From: Trogon surrucura
Lineage: Eukaryota > Chordata > Aves > Trogoniformes > Trogonidae
Reading direction: 5' to 3'
NCBI GenBank assembly: GCA_020746105.1
Contig: CM036619.1
Coordinates: 1,637,395 to 1,701,394 of the forward strand
DNA: 64,000 nt
Shown here one piece after another: positions 34,773-46,981 of the stretch (its first letter is position 1; each line of letters starts with the position of its first letter). The notes beneath the pieces were generated by a model. The model saw only the letters and a program-made list of their open reading frames with translations. It had not been told where the DNA came from and did not search any database. The position numbers and the translations under genes were made by a program.

Positions 34773-36277
34773 CCTAGTGGCTATAAACAGCGCCTCGATT
34801 TTGTGGGCAGACTCCACCAGCTCTGCCATTCAGTATTTCTTTTAGTGTCTGAGTTTCAGAAATGCTACAGTAGATATGTAGTAAATGCTCTCCTAAATCC
34901 ACTGCCGGCAGTCAAAGCTTCTGACTTTCCAACTGCCTATTGCTTTCAATGCTCTGTGGCCAGATCTCTTGTTTTCCTTCCGATTGCTTTCGGTTTCAAA
35001 CAAATAGCGCTGCCCGTGGGTAAAGCTCAGGCTGCATTCCAACATCTCACCACATCATTGCGCTGAGTTTGACCACAAGCTAATAAGTAAAACTGCTCTT
35101 GTGGTTCAGACGCTCGAATTCTGCTCTTGCTTACATCCCTGAAAACCACCCGACAATTAGTTGCGTTTTGTAGGCCTGGCCAACGGGACCTCCTAAACCC
35201 CTGAAGGACGAGGAGGCTTCTGCAGCAGAGTCTGTCTCCTCCATGAGGACAACAGGCAGGGGAAAAAAAACCTGCAAGCAAATATTCTGTGCCTGCGTGC
35301 ACGCCTCATTTTTAGCTGTATTGCTTTTGAGCATGTCCAGGTAGAGACACAAGACTGAATCTTTCAAGCTACAATCATCCTTAATTTGCAGTATATTCCT
35401 TGAAAAAAATTTTCTAATTCCTAATAGTAAAATTTCTCACTTTTCATTAGTACAGTGAAATGTCAGGGCTCGATGTCCCTGAAAACTGAGAGATCAGAGC
35501 AATCTTCAGCCTCGATGATCTGTAACCCGCTCATTGCAGGGAGCTGGAATAATCTGCCTGGTGAAGGATTGCTCTGTTCTTGCCCTGTTTCATATAATCT
35601 TTCCCCAAATATCCACAACTAGTACTTTTTGGGAGGAGATCAAAGATTTGTATATCCTGCCTACATATTTATCCAACCCTGCTTCTTAATCAGAATCAGT
35701 AAAAAGTCTGTTTTTAATAATTTCCTTCCAACAGAAAAATTCTCCTCAGAAATTAAAGGACGAAGATTTTCAGGACATCAAAAATATATAAGTAAACCTT
35801 GATTGCTGTCAGCACAAGTGGCAGACCAAAAAATTAAGGAGGAATTCATTGTGTAAACTTGTAGTTAGGAGGTTTTGCTGCTAATGTAGCCTCTTCTTAA
35901 CAGATTAGACAAAGTCAGGGGGTCTCATAGTATTTACTGTTTGGGTCTAATGATGACAAAACTTGGCCAAATGATGCTGAGACTGGTTTATGGGGCAATA
36001 GCTTCTGCCTGAAAACCATCTGAATGTGCTTCCTCTTTTAGGTTTCCCTTGTAAAATAACATTGTTGAACAGCCAAAAGAAATTACAATTTTTTATACCA
36101 TTTTCATGAAGTGAACAGAACTTGTCGAATATGAGATGCGTGGAACACGACCTCAGGTCAGAAAGGTTTGTTTTGATTTTGTGGGTTATGGTACCTTTCA
36201 ATATGCAGAAAAATCAAAGCGTGGATGGCTTAAATATTTTTAAGGTTGTTCCTTTCATTAAAAAATTCTTCTGTATC

Positions 36278-36353
36278 CACACACACATAAAAATACAATT
36301 ATACATATATATATGTATCTATACATGCCTTTTATATATATAAATATATATAT
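36278..36353. repeat. (CA)/(TA)-rich simple repeat
   Basis: CACACACATAAAAATAC, then ATATATATATGTATC and TATATATATAAATATATA runs. Confidence 0.85.
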
Positions 36354-37059
36354 CTTGATGTGGGATGAAACAGGATAAGAAATTTTAAACTGTGACCCAG
36401 TCTAATACAGGCAGTATCACTCAGTTGATATATTTTCGGTCATAGATTTAGTAAAACAGCTTATTCCCTGCCAATTTCCTGATGTGGTACATTTTTGGAT
36501 TTTCTTTTATTTGCTCTGCAATGGGGACTAACACTCATCTCCTGACAAATAGGTTATACCTGTATGCAGGAGGCTGTTAGAAGCACAGTTTTGTTACCGC
36601 TCTAAAACTAAAATATCCTCTTCCTGCAGCCTTATAGCATATTTTAATCACCAAAAACCAAATTCCAACTTTAGACGCGTGGGATTTTATAGACGGTAAC
36701 GCAAAATTTCTTTCCCCTCCTCCCCAAATTTATATCTTTTGGGGGGGGTTTATAACAAATAAGGCTGAATCTAGCAAGAGATTTCATGATGCCCTTCAGT
36801 TCCCATGCCAGCTGTTGGGACAAAGTCCTGGTACCAAGGCCCTAGTCCATTTGGAGGATAACTTTGCCATCTGATGGATGTTTTTCCTCCTGGAAAAACA
36901 GATGAGCAACAGCTGATGGCAATGCCTCTCCCCACCCTGAGCATCTCCTCTGGATGATTTGGTTTAAAAATAAATCCTGGGATGGCCGGTGGACCCTGGG
37001 GTGGAGGGAGGCTGGTATGAAATCCTCAAGAGACATGTCGAGGAAGGAATGCCCACCAC

Positions 37060-37560
37060 CGCGTTCCTCCCTGGTGAGATGGGGAGAACTACCCGCCTCC
37101 CTTGCAAAGGCATCTTTTTGGGAACATAGCCCAAGTTCCCCACGTGCACCGGCTGGTGGGGAAGAATGTCCCCGAGGAATCTCCTTCCATCCCTGCCAGC
37201 ATCCGGGCTGGGGTCCTGACCTGTCCTTCCCCGTGCGGGGGGACATTTCTTGAGCGTCGCGCTCGACATTTCTCCGCTGCCGCCGCCACCGAGCACCGCC
37301 CCAGCCGAAACACATTAAACAGTTGCGCGGGACCTGCCATCTCTCTCGAATCCATCTTCCCTGGAATCGCTGTATTAACAGCCAAACAGGATTTGTTCCA
37401 CTGCAATTTGTCAAGATTGGACAAGGCCTCAAAGTTTGCGGAGACATATATTAAAGGTTTCTCAGGGATTGGAGCTAGAGAGGCAATTACCTTCTCGGGC
37501 TCAGAGACGAGGGAGCGCGGTCCCCGTCCCTGTTGCATAGCGCAGAAGAGTTGAGGGGGT
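37060..37560. promoter_or_regulatory. CpG-dense block: candidate CpG island or regulatory element
   Basis: CpG dinucleotides are frequent here and sparse in most of the window. I count 14 within about 100 bases at 37232-37330 (GAGCGTCGCGCTC, CCGCTGCCGCCGCC, GTTGCGCGGG). An AT-richer segment follows (CACATTAAACAGTTG, ACATATATTAAAGG). Retained CpG suggests an unmethylated island, possibly the promoter of an unseen transcript or a distal element. Open frames of up to 236 codons cross it on the minus strand but show no known domain. Confidence 0.4.
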
Positions 37561-38589
37561 TTCTCTTCCTTCGCTGCCAATAAATAAAAATATGATAAAG
37601 ACCCCCTCCTTCCTCCCCAAACCACCACACGCTGTGAATGGAAACCTAAAACGACAGCGAGCCAGCTCGGCGGGGAGGACAGCTGTGTGTGTGGTGGCAT
37701 CGCGGCCACCTGCATCCAGCAGTGGTGGCTGTCCCTGATGGTAGTGGCACCCGGAGACAGACCCCAGGACCTGCCTTGACCTGAAGAATTTGTCCACAAA
37801 AGGGTCCAGCATCTATCATCCTTCTTCTCTGGCTGTGCTTTGTCCTTCCATGGTGCCTGGGAGAGTTGGAGACCTTGTAGGGTGCTGGGAGGGAGTCAAG
37901 ATGGGGCTGCACTGGAGGTGGGTGCCCCAAACATACCACGCCAGCACAACGAGATGGTTAGTTGCAACCACCAACCCCTTTAAGCCTTTAATTTCAGGGA
38001 AGAGGGCTGGCTCACAAGGCGGGAGACGCCTGCAGAGGAAGGGGTGGAAGCAGCAAACAGTCGTGATCGGGGCACTTCTGGGAAGGTGGGAGGAATGAGA
38101 TCACAGCTCTGGAGGGATGCCAGCCCACCCGGGATGGGGAGATGGCATTTTGTGCCAGACAAACCGCTCTGTTCCAGTTGACGCAAAGAGCGCAATGTCT
38201 TTGGGGGACCCGTGCTGCTCAGAGCTCACCTCCCTCCCCATTATTTGGCCCCAAAAGTAATTTCCAGAGCTCTCTCCCCTGTGAGGAGTGGGGAAGGAGG
38301 GAAGATTACTGCAGGAAAGAGGTCATCTTTGAAGGAGGGTGTCTTTGAAAATATCTCCTCTGCGCAGTCAGGTGTGTGCTCCCAGGGCTGGCTCGTGTTA
38401 GCCTTCATTTTGGATAATCTGGAATAACTCCAGTGAAACCACTGGGGACTGCAACGGAGTAGACCCAGATGAGCTGAAACAGAAATTAACCCTTGGCACG
38501 TGCCCATGGATTTATCTGAAGGGCCTTTGTAGGCAAAAGATTTTATTACACTGGCTTAAGTGGGCTTTGGATGGAGCCCCTGGAAAATG

Positions 38590-38800
38590 CAGTGGAGGGT
38601 TGCTAGAAATCTACCTAGCTAATTAATCAAATAAATCACCCGCATTCGCATTCAGTCCTCTGAAATGAAGGTGGCACAGTTTTAAGTACTACTCCAGGAT
38701 TCCTGGCTTTGTATCTTTTGGATTATTATTATTTAATTATATTGAAGTTGCATTTGGAAGCTGGTAGGCACCAGTTACCAGGTGAGAGCTCCCTGCTTTA
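38590..38800. promoter_or_regulatory. Candidate AT-rich regulatory block
   Basis: TAATTA at 38620-38625 lies within GCTAATTAATCAAATAAATC, followed by TTATTATTATTTAATTATAT around 38725. No repeat family was recognised. Very tentative. Confidence 0.2.
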
Positions 38801-39084
38801 TTATGAGTCGGGGAAAGATTTGATCTTTCTGTTCTGATGATGAATTTTCACTGATGATATTGAGCTTATTTCAAATTAGTTAAGAAAAAAAAAAAAGTGT
38901 TTTCTATTTTGAGTAGAAGGGAAGCAAAGAAATAACTCCCTACTGAGAGTAATTCTTATCGTTTCAAGATATGATGACAGATGAAAAGGAACTTCAGAGC
39001 TGACATAAAATGAGATTCCTAGCTTTTGCAGGGGAAAAAGGGACGATATTTTGGGGGTATTTTCATGGCAAATACATTCATTTA

Positions 39085-39205
39085 TTTTTGTTGACAAAAC
39101 AGTGATTTGAAACGCCTTGATTGCCTCGCTCACATCTGACAATAATTGTATATCTCGTGGTGTTAATTTCTTATGGATTGTCAAAGAGAACTGAAAGCCA
39201 AACAC
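39085..39205. promoter_or_regulatory. Candidate AT-rich regulatory block
   Basis: Words such as TTGACAAAACAGTG, GACAATAATTGTATATC and GTTAATTTCTTATGG lie in unique sequence. Very tentative, with no coding sense. Confidence 0.18.
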
Positions 39206-39888
39206 ATCACAAGTACAACAGGGAGAAGACTGGTTTTAGCTTTCCCTTTCATTTTGTTTATTAACACAGAATATTTCCCTACTTTGGTTTCTGGCTGGAG
39301 ATTGCAGTCGTTTTCTTTCTGAAAGGCTGAGCCATGCCGGCACTGCACTCCTGCTGACTTCCACGCTGAAACTTTTCTAGCCTCATTTTAACACCGTTGG
39401 GTGCTGTGGAGGGAAAATTATGGCACCAGTTACTGTGAGGATTTTGCATTTTTAGGGGTGTTGGAGGCTGTGCCTTTACCCTGGTGATGTACCCCTGTCT
39501 GGTCTTCATCCCTGAGCATCCTCTTCCTCGTGTGACTGATTTATAGGGTGTTATGGATCACGGCATGAGGAAATCTTCCAATATTTAGCAATACTGAAAT
39601 TACAGTCAGGACAGGTTCCTCTCTCCAGCAAGGCAGGAGGGGCTGCAAAGCTGACCACATTGTGTTGTGGGTTTGTTATTTTTCCTAATATTTTAACTTC
39701 TTAGAAGCTACTGGGTAAGCTTCTAATGGAGGAGGGCTTATCCCATGATTAGAGCTTAGGAGTGTGTGAGGGCTTAGGAGATTGTGTACCATACCTGGAG
39801 CCCTGGCTGGGCAACTGGGAAAGTCCTTTCATCTCCATGTGACAATGGAAAAGGGAGTTGGGGCTGTTTTCAGCTTCCTTGGCTCCAG

Positions 39889-40065
39889 AGCTTAAGATCA
39901 TCACGTCCAACCGTTAACCTAACACTTCCAAGCCGACCACTAAATCATGTCCCTAAGCACCTCATCTCCACATCTTTTAAACCTCTCCAGGGATAGAGAC
40001 TCCACCACTTCACTGGCCAGCCTTTTCCAGTGCTTGACAACCCTTTTGGGGAAGAAACTTGTGAA
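39889..40065 (-). mobile_element. CR1 fragment of the 'CTAAATCATGTCCCTAAGCAC' type
   Basis: CTTAAGATCATCACGTCCAA, CCGACCACTAAATCATGTCC, CTAAGCACCTCATCTCCAC and AGACTCCACCACTTCACTGG. It is the reverse-strand counterpart of the tail type seen at 34636-34772. The extreme terminus (octamers) is missing. Confidence 0.88.
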
Positions 40066-41464
40066 TTTGTCTCGCATCTGTGCAATCAACGGAGGGTAAG
40101 AATCTCTCCCTATTTACAGCAGCTGTAATTAACAGTCTTGCTTCATTACCTGCAAGAAGCTGTGACCATGTTCATGGCACTTGCATCACGAGCCCCCAGA
40201 CAAAGCCATGTGGCTCACAAAAAAATACAGGTGACAGCTAAAGCCTTTCCATCACCTTCCACCACGGAAGTGAAGATATTTTGTTAGATTAACTCTCCCT
40301 TCCCTGGCCCTGGGCCATTCTGTAGAGGGGAATGGAGGGTGAGATATTTTAGGGTGGCGTTATTCCTAACGGAAAATCTTGACATCCCCAAGGTAAAACT
40401 TGACTTAGAGCCTACATCTGACCATGGGACATGTCCCCTACTTCTGACCATCTCCAGGAGCAACCCATAGCAGATGCAAGGGACTTACGTAAGAACAGGA
40501 CACGTGCATTGAGGCTTCCCTGAAAAAACCTTCCTGACCTGGATTTGGGATGGGGGCAGGGGTGAAAGAGGTCCTACTGTCCTTTGCTGCAATGGCTTTG
40601 ATATCCATCTGGGAAAGCTTGTTAGGCCGACCCCCACGGAGACTGTCTGATTATTATGATAATTTATGTTAACACTCTTTGTGGATGTTTCTTCACTATG
40701 CACCAGGGCTTCTCAAGACTTCCTCCAAGTGAAGGATCCAACTATCTGAGCATGGGGCTAACGTGGACACGACTACATCAGCAACTACGTGAACCCAAAA
40801 GCGTTATAATTAGGGAACTGCTGACCTAACAGGCCTCATCTCTTTGCAAACCACAGGATGGGCCAAGTGGAAGTTCGATGGTTTGACATGGTCACTGGGA
40901 CATCCCTCCACACCCTTGTGCCGTGGCCCCAGAGCAGATGACTGGAGAAACGTGTGTGCAACAGCCTCTTTCATCTTTGGAGTCAAGTCCCCAAACTGGC
41001 AATGGGAACAGGGAAGGTTGGACAAACCTCGTGCGAGGCTGGGTCTCCTCTTCCACCTCGGGTCTCCTCTCTGCTCTTGGTGCACGGGGGGGTGCAGGAT
41101 GAAGGCAGAAGTGATGGGCAGAGGACCCACAGCCAGAAGGCACTGAAACATGCTGCCCGGTGAAGATGCCACTTAGACTCACTGTCTTTCTTGCCTCCTC
41201 TTATTTTTTATCATTGCTGCTTTCATGTCTCCTTTGAACTGCTTGCAACCCTCCTGGCTGCCTTTCCCTGCTGGTGGCCAGCCCTGCTCGGATTAGGTGA
41301 GGGGGGCTGCAGAGACAACAAGAAGGATGGGGAACCATGACAATTTGTCCCGCTCGTCCCCATCTCCCTATCTGTCATCCCCAGTCCAGATCCGCTTGCC
41401 CTCCTTAAACAAGATCTCAACTGACCGTAAGGCTTCTGTCACTCTGGCTACCAAAATCAAACCC

Positions 41465-41645
41465 CTTCCCTCATCAAATCCCTAATCAGCCGGAACGGCA
41501 CTGTAAGCCGTGCTAAATTGACTCCTCTTCGCTCCTTCTGCTGACCGCTGCCCTTCAACGAGCCGGCCCCGTCTCTGACTCCGAGGGCAACATCGCGTCT
41601 AATTATATTTCCTTTCCAAATCCTCTCAGGCGCCCGGACAAGCAC
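41465..41645. promoter_or_regulatory. Candidate regulatory block (CpG-retaining, TAATTA)
   Basis: The block combines CCCTAATCAGCCGGAACGG, GCTAAATTGACTCC, ACGAGCCGGCCCCG, ACATCGCGTC and TAATTA (41600-41605). It mixes retained CpG with AT-rich homeodomain words. Unique sequence, no protein similarity. Confidence 0.27.
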
Positions 41646-42584
41646 AGGTATTGAGGGTGGGAGGATTAGCAGAGAACCCAGTCACGTATTGCAGAGGGAA
41701 ACATCTTTCAGCTCTGGGAGGGACGTCTGGGGAGGGAGAAAGCATGGGAAGGCTCCTGCTCATAGGGACCGTGGAGCAGCCAGGGGTCCTTGTGGAAGTG
41801 ATGGCATGGCAAGACCCTGTGGGTGAAGGTGGAAAAGCTGTACAGCCCCATTTGCCCCTTTCCCAGGAGAAATTGGCTTCTGCCTGGAGGAGAAAGGGGT
41901 GAAGGGTGGACAAATAGCGAAATTTTTGCATGCTGGTGGCACTTACATGTCCTCCAGGATTGTCGCTTAGTTAGTTTTGCAGGAGAAAAGAAATATCCCT
42001 GTGTCCACAGCCAAGCACTCAAAGCATCCTTGCAAATGGTTTTATGTTAATCACTCTAGGAGTCCAGAAGGAGGGACTGAGGATTCTTAACTGTGGTACA
42101 AAAAAGCAACAATCATGGTGGTTTAAACATGCTGCCAAGATCCGTCCACCCTGGAGAACAAGTTTGGTGAAGGGTCCTCTTCTTCTGGACCAGGTTGGCC
42201 AAGAGAAGCCAAAGCTTCTGAGACCATGGGAAAACAAGGGAGAGGAGCAGCATCCAAATCTGGAGCTGGGATGATATTCAAATTTGCACTGGTGTTCTCA
42301 GCCCTCTTAGCAGTGAAGGGACTGAAGCACCCTCAAAACAGAGTGAGAAGGTTGGTGAAAGGGGTAGCAGTGTGAGGGATTAACAGTCATTCTAGTTAAA
42401 CCATCAGTGAAAACTTACCCTCGAGGTATGAGGAGTCAGGATGAAGGGATGGATGTGATATATTCCATTTTTCCTGCTCCCCCAGGATTTTCCCCAGACG
42501 TCATGTTCCTGCCAGGAGTATCTTGCTGTCAAATCTTGGGGCTGCATTTTCATCTGGGAGATGCGAATGGGTTACCGAGTGAGG

Positions 42585-42745
42585 GAATGTAATTAATTTG
42601 ATTACGTGTAAATAAACTTGGGTTTTGGAAATGGAATTAGAGCAGAATGTTTTAATCAAAGGAGAAGATGAATAGGCAGTCAGATAATGCCCAGGCACTG
42701 GTCACAATAACCACAATTTATAGCCTGAGTTGCCACATAGTCAAT
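42585..42745. promoter_or_regulatory. Candidate regulatory block (TAATTA, FOX-like, TCF/LEF-like)
   Basis: TAATTA (42590-42595), a forkhead-like GTAAATAAAC (42608-42617) and a TCF/LEF-like ATCAAAG (42655-42661) fall within 72 bases. The combination resembles a developmental enhancer. Motif words only. Confidence 0.3.
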
Positions 42746-43385
42746 TTGGGTTTAATTTCATTCCATTGCTCAAACTCTCTTTTATGGCAGCTCCCTCTGA
42801 TGGAAGTTGGATGATGAGAGACGCCTGGTTTTTTTTGGCATTTAGAAGTTGAAGGCTACATTTGCCTGAGTTATTCAAAATCACGATGTTTTTTCTTCCA
42901 CTCTTGGAGTGACTTTTCATAGTAGCTAGAGGTGAACTTCTCCCCTAGCTCCTGCAGCACCGCCTAGGACACGAGGGGTTGCTCCTTCAGAGGATTTAAG
43001 ATCTGGGGAGCATAAAGCAGGGGCCAGCAGAGCTCACAGTGACAGAGTGATGGCCTGGCCTTCATTCCCTCTGTTCAGCCCCTCTAGAGAAGGAATGGAG
43101 GTAAATGGATATGTCACCGTAACCATGAATATGAACTGAATGGGGATGGTACATCCAGTTCAGCTGGGGATTTTGATCCTTGTCTGGGGAATATACCCCT
43201 CCCAGGTGTATTTCTATTGGTCCTCACAATTCCAGCAATGACATGTGCTATGGACAGACAGCCATCATAGCCCAAGGCAGATGATTCTGGGTTCAATCCT
43301 TGTGCTCAGCCCAGCTAGCCTTTCCTGAATCCTGGGATCAAATGATAATTCTGGTAGGAAGAGATCAAGAGGTCTTCTGCTCTGA

Positions 43386-43503
43386 CCTCTTGGTCCAACG
43401 AGCTTTAGCACAAGCTCTCTGGGGAACCTGTACCAACTCATCAACAGCCTCTTCATGAAATCATTTCTCCTTATATCAAGCTGGACCATCTTTCATTTTA
43501 ACT
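43386..43503 (-). mobile_element. Old, highly diverged CR1-like fragment
   Basis: Read on the minus strand, the translation LDIRRNDFMKRLLMSWYRFP resembles the conserved CR1 C-terminal segment (LDIRKKFFTVRVVRHWNRLP). Nucleotide identity to the other copies is low and both ends are vague. Confidence 0.45.
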
Positions 43504-44214
43504 TAGGTTTTCTCTGTTGAGGATGATGACATTGTGCTCATCATGGGATCAAGGCAGTGGGGCCAGAGCCTGCCCAAATTTCTGGTGTGGAGACCCGCCT
43601 TGGCTGGTGATGAATGTCAGCCCTGGTCCTGTCATCTTTCCTTGGGCAACACCAAAAGTGATGGCTTTTCTCAAAATTTTCCAATCAGGTGCACATATTT
43701 CTCAGTGGCTGTAAAGACCAAACTCTAAGAAGGGGATACCCAGTGCTTGGGCTTGTGGTGGAAGGCTGCTGGTCCCATCAACACATGCCTGGAAGTGACT
43801 GCTCTGCCTGAGATGCCTTGTGCATATGAGCTGCATGCTGGAATCCCCTGTCCACAGGCTCTTGATTTCGATATGTGATTCAGGCTGGGATGTGGCTTTT
43901 GCCAGTGGAAGTGGAGAAAGCATGTGTGTGACTGTGAGCAAGCAGCACTTGTGGCACTAAAAATGTGACTGCAGTGTGTCCCCTGAAACTCCCAGGGGAA
44001 GAGGGATCAGGGTGATTTGCAAGCCAAGAATATAAGGCCAGTGCCTGCCAGGGGATGCCAGCTCTTGACTTCTCTCCCACTCCCAAGTTGTCCTCCCAGA
44101 TGTCGCGCGTCATCTCACACTTAAGGACCCACGTTTTCTGAGTGTGCCTTGATTCTGTCCCCCTGTGCATAGTCCTGCAGGCACAATCTGCCCTCATCTA
44201 TCTCTCAAGCCCAC
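43504..44214. other. Unique non-coding DNA
   Basis: Nothing recognised. Confidence 0.45.
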
Positions 44215-44728
44215 ATAGAATCCTAGAATGGCCTAGGCTGGAAGGGATCTTAGAGATCACCTAATCCAACCTCCTTGTCACGGGCAGGGACGCCTCTCAA
44301 CTAGATCAGGCTCCTCAAGGCTCTGTCCAACCTGGCCTTGAACACCTCCAGGGAGGGGGCAGCCACAACATCTCTGGGTAATTTATTCCAAAGTCTTGCC
44401 ACCCTCGGACTGAAGAATTTCTTCCTAAGATCTAATCTAAATCTATTCTCCTTCAACTTAAACCCATTTCCCCTTGTCCTATCAGTGGATGCTCTTGTAA
44501 AAAGTCCCTCCCCAGCCTTCCTGTAGGATCCCTTCAGGTATTGGAAGGCAGCTCTTAGGTCCCCCCGAAGTCTTCTCTTTTCAAGACTGAACAATCTCAG
44601 CTCCCGCAGCCTGTCCTCGTAGCAGAGTTGCTCCAGCCCCTGGATCATCTTTGTGGCCTCCTCTGAACACGCTCCAACAGTTCTATGTCCCTCTTATGGT
44701 GGGGACACCAGAACTGGACGCATAACAT
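44215..44728 (-). mobile_element. CR1 3' portion, well preserved
   Basis: ATAGAATCCTAGAATGGCC, CTGGAAGGGATCTTAGAGAT, GGCAGGGACGCCTCTCAAC, then the body to TATGTCCCTCTTATGGTGG and CACCAGAACTGGACGCATA. The minus strand still holds an uninterrupted stretch of about 115 codons of CR1 ORF2 C-terminus ([20 protein letters not shown]), suggesting a comparatively young or little-damaged copy. Confidence 0.95.
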
Positions 44729-46981
44729 GGGCAGCTCCATGTCACTAAGCCACTAGGCAAGTCTAGGTGGCAAGTCCAGACCTGGGTGCAAGCAGAGGTT
44801 GCCCAGCCTGTTGCGCGTGATCTGGCAGCTGGTGGGAAAGATCACTGCAGGTTGGGGAGCTGCTTCAACCTCTCCAGGTGGTCTTTATTCTCTGTATAGC
44901 AATATCCTTCCTCCCTAGGTCTCAGGGACACCTGTATGCACACACACACCACCCACAAAGTTAAATTTGGTCCTACACCTTCTCCAGGAGTTTGGTATAA
45001 CAGAGCAACTCCAAGATGTTCAAGGAAGGGGTTTTTCTTCTTATCCTTTTCCTTCTGATGTTTCCTGCCCTTGTGTCCAGTTTCCTGCAGAGGAAGGGAC
45101 CTGGTCTCATGCGTTTACGATCTGTACCATTAGTGACTGCAGATTTGCAAAAATAGTGAGAATTAAAAAAAAAAAAAAAGACCACTTCCTTTCACTCTGT
45201 AGCAGGAAAATAGCAAGTTCCAAGCCATAAAATTTTATGAACAATAATAAAAAGAAAATGTTGTCCCCTCTACTGACTTGTTTAAGAGGCTGCTACGGGA
45301 TTTGCTCACCTTGTCACTCGTGCGCTCCACAAGTGCGGCATAAATCACGTAAAACGAGTGTAAGACTCAAGCTCACATGCATGTACACCCACGCAGGAGG
45401 GGAAAGGAGAAGGAATAGGATAACCCATGGCGGGTTAACCAACTCTGGCTTGTGTGTACATTTATTTTACTGTGAATAAAGGATCATCATGATCATCATC
45501 GAAGCAGAACACAACACCGCGCCACTTTGTTCCCCATCCTTTTCCTATGGGCCACTTACTCAAGGTGTTGACCCTGCAAACATTAAGTCTTTGCTCACCT
45601 CAGTTCAGACCAAGGTCTCCAGGAGCAGGAGGGGACGTTCTAAGCACCAGACTGATCAGATGTGATCTTTGTCTTGGCTAACTACAATTTTCAGGGAGAA
45701 AAAACCATAATTTCATTAAAGAAAAAACCCCCACACCTTTCTTGATGAGCCCTGCTCATAACTGTCGACTGCTTTTCACCTTCTGATCTTGGCTTAATAG
45801 GAATGTGTTAGAGGCAGTTAAAAGAAAAATTGTATTTTCAATACAACGACAGCAAAATCAAATATGTTTCCACCTACTTTCCAAATTTGTATTAAAAAAA
45901 AATTGCTTTTTTTTACTTTTCTCTGGAAAACAGTAGAGTACTACTGGAGATTGGAAGCTGTTGTTCTGGGACATCAAAACATGGCATGGAATGAGCCTTA
46001 CAGGGGAAGACTTAAATCAATAAGCTTTGAGCCTGGGAAAATAGGACATTCATTGCAGATGTATACAGCCAGCACACGGGGGTTTTTTTTTTCCCTTGCA
46101 ATGTTTTGCATGTGAGGAGCGATTCTTTCATCTGGATTATTCCCTCATTAAAACTAAGGGCTGTCAGATTTGCTGCCAGGATCAGGACTAGGCTTCCTAA
46201 AGTGCTCGCATGGGTAGCTGTTCATTTGCGAGGGCTTTAAGAAGGGCTGCGCTGAGATTTGTGACATTAGGGGAACAACACCCATTTTTCACGCAGATTT
46301 GAAAACCGTGTAGGAAGTTCTGCCTCCCAATCTGCCTGAGATAGAGTTAAGCAGAGCTCCTTTGTGTGAACGCCCTCATATCCACACCCTGGAAAAGCTT
46401 GAGGAGAAAGCCCAGATACTTCATCTCTATTCCTACTCCTTGGATTTTATAAAGAATAGCAAATCATCCTGGAGATTTTGTCATTAAAACGGATATTGAC
46501 ACGAAAGCATTTGAAAATTTCTGAACTCCCTGAATCTTGTTATTTCCAAAACTCAAAACTCCTGCAATTTAATTTTTCTTCAAGTATCTCCTTTGTTATG
46601 CAGCTGTTGTCTCTTGGGACCTCAAGTCCTCCTGTACAGCATGGCAGAGGGGAATAAGCAGAGATCCCCTCAGGGCAGTGTGAGTCCCATGGGTTCCCCC
46701 TGCACAGCTTCCTCATGCCACAAAAAATGGTAAAATTGGGAGTACTTTTTGTTCTACTCCTTCTGCTTAGCTGCTGGAATGCTGTGAGCACCAGTGAAAG
46801 GGGCAGGATGAGGCCACTGGAGAAGTTACTTGAAGAAAGACGTTGGCAAAGCATCACTGATGGATTCATGGTGGAAACCTGGGGTGCTGCTTCCACCCTC
46901 TGATCCATACCTCGCATGCCTACCTGGAACCTGGACACTGACTCCCAGTGATAATCACCAAACCCAAAATCCCCCAAGAAG
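44729..46981. other. Unique non-coding DNA
   Basis: A poly-A run at 45165-45179 and AT-rich sequence at 45660-45910. No gene or repeat was recognised. 46130-46350 is moderately CpG-retaining (GTGCTCGCATGGG, TTTGCGAGGGC, TTTCACGCAG) without a clear motif cluster. Confidence 0.45.
45165..45179. repeat. Poly-A tract
   Basis: Fifteen consecutive A. No retroelement body was recognised upstream. Confidence 0.85.

Larger units (their letters stand above)
34773..39888. other. 5.1 kb of unique DNA: AT-rich left half, CpG-dense middle
   Basis: No interspersed repeat was recognised. 35350-36800 is AT-rich with a TA/CA simple repeat. 37060-37560 is CpG-dense. 38590-39200 is AT-rich with homeodomain-like words. 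The long chance frames of the CpG-dense part show no known domain. Confidence 0.5.
40066..43385. other. Unique non-coding DNA
   Basis: No gene or repeat was recognised. Candidate regulatory blocks at 41465-41620 and 42585-42745 are listed separately. Confidence 0.45.

Noticed and set aside
36842-37447. Minus-strand open frame of 201 codons
   Set aside because: Overlaps the previous frame in another phase, and no family resemblance was seen.
37089-37799. Minus-strand open frame of 236 codons
   Set aside because: It crosses a CpG-dense block where stops are rare by composition. Overlapping long frames exist in other phases, and the translation has no recognisable domain or signal.
44301-44648. 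Clean minus-strand frame of 115 codons, a possible small gene
   Set aside because: It is the C-terminal part of CR1 ORF2 inside a CR1 copy, not a host gene. The same applies to frames at 50390-50857 and 31535-31966.
45165-45179. Poly-A run as the tail of a processed pseudogene or SINE
   Set aside because: No coding remnant or SINE body upstream and no flanking duplication seen; treated as a simple repeat. The same holds for the A/T tracts at 10762, 47458, 48303, 53992 and 56334.
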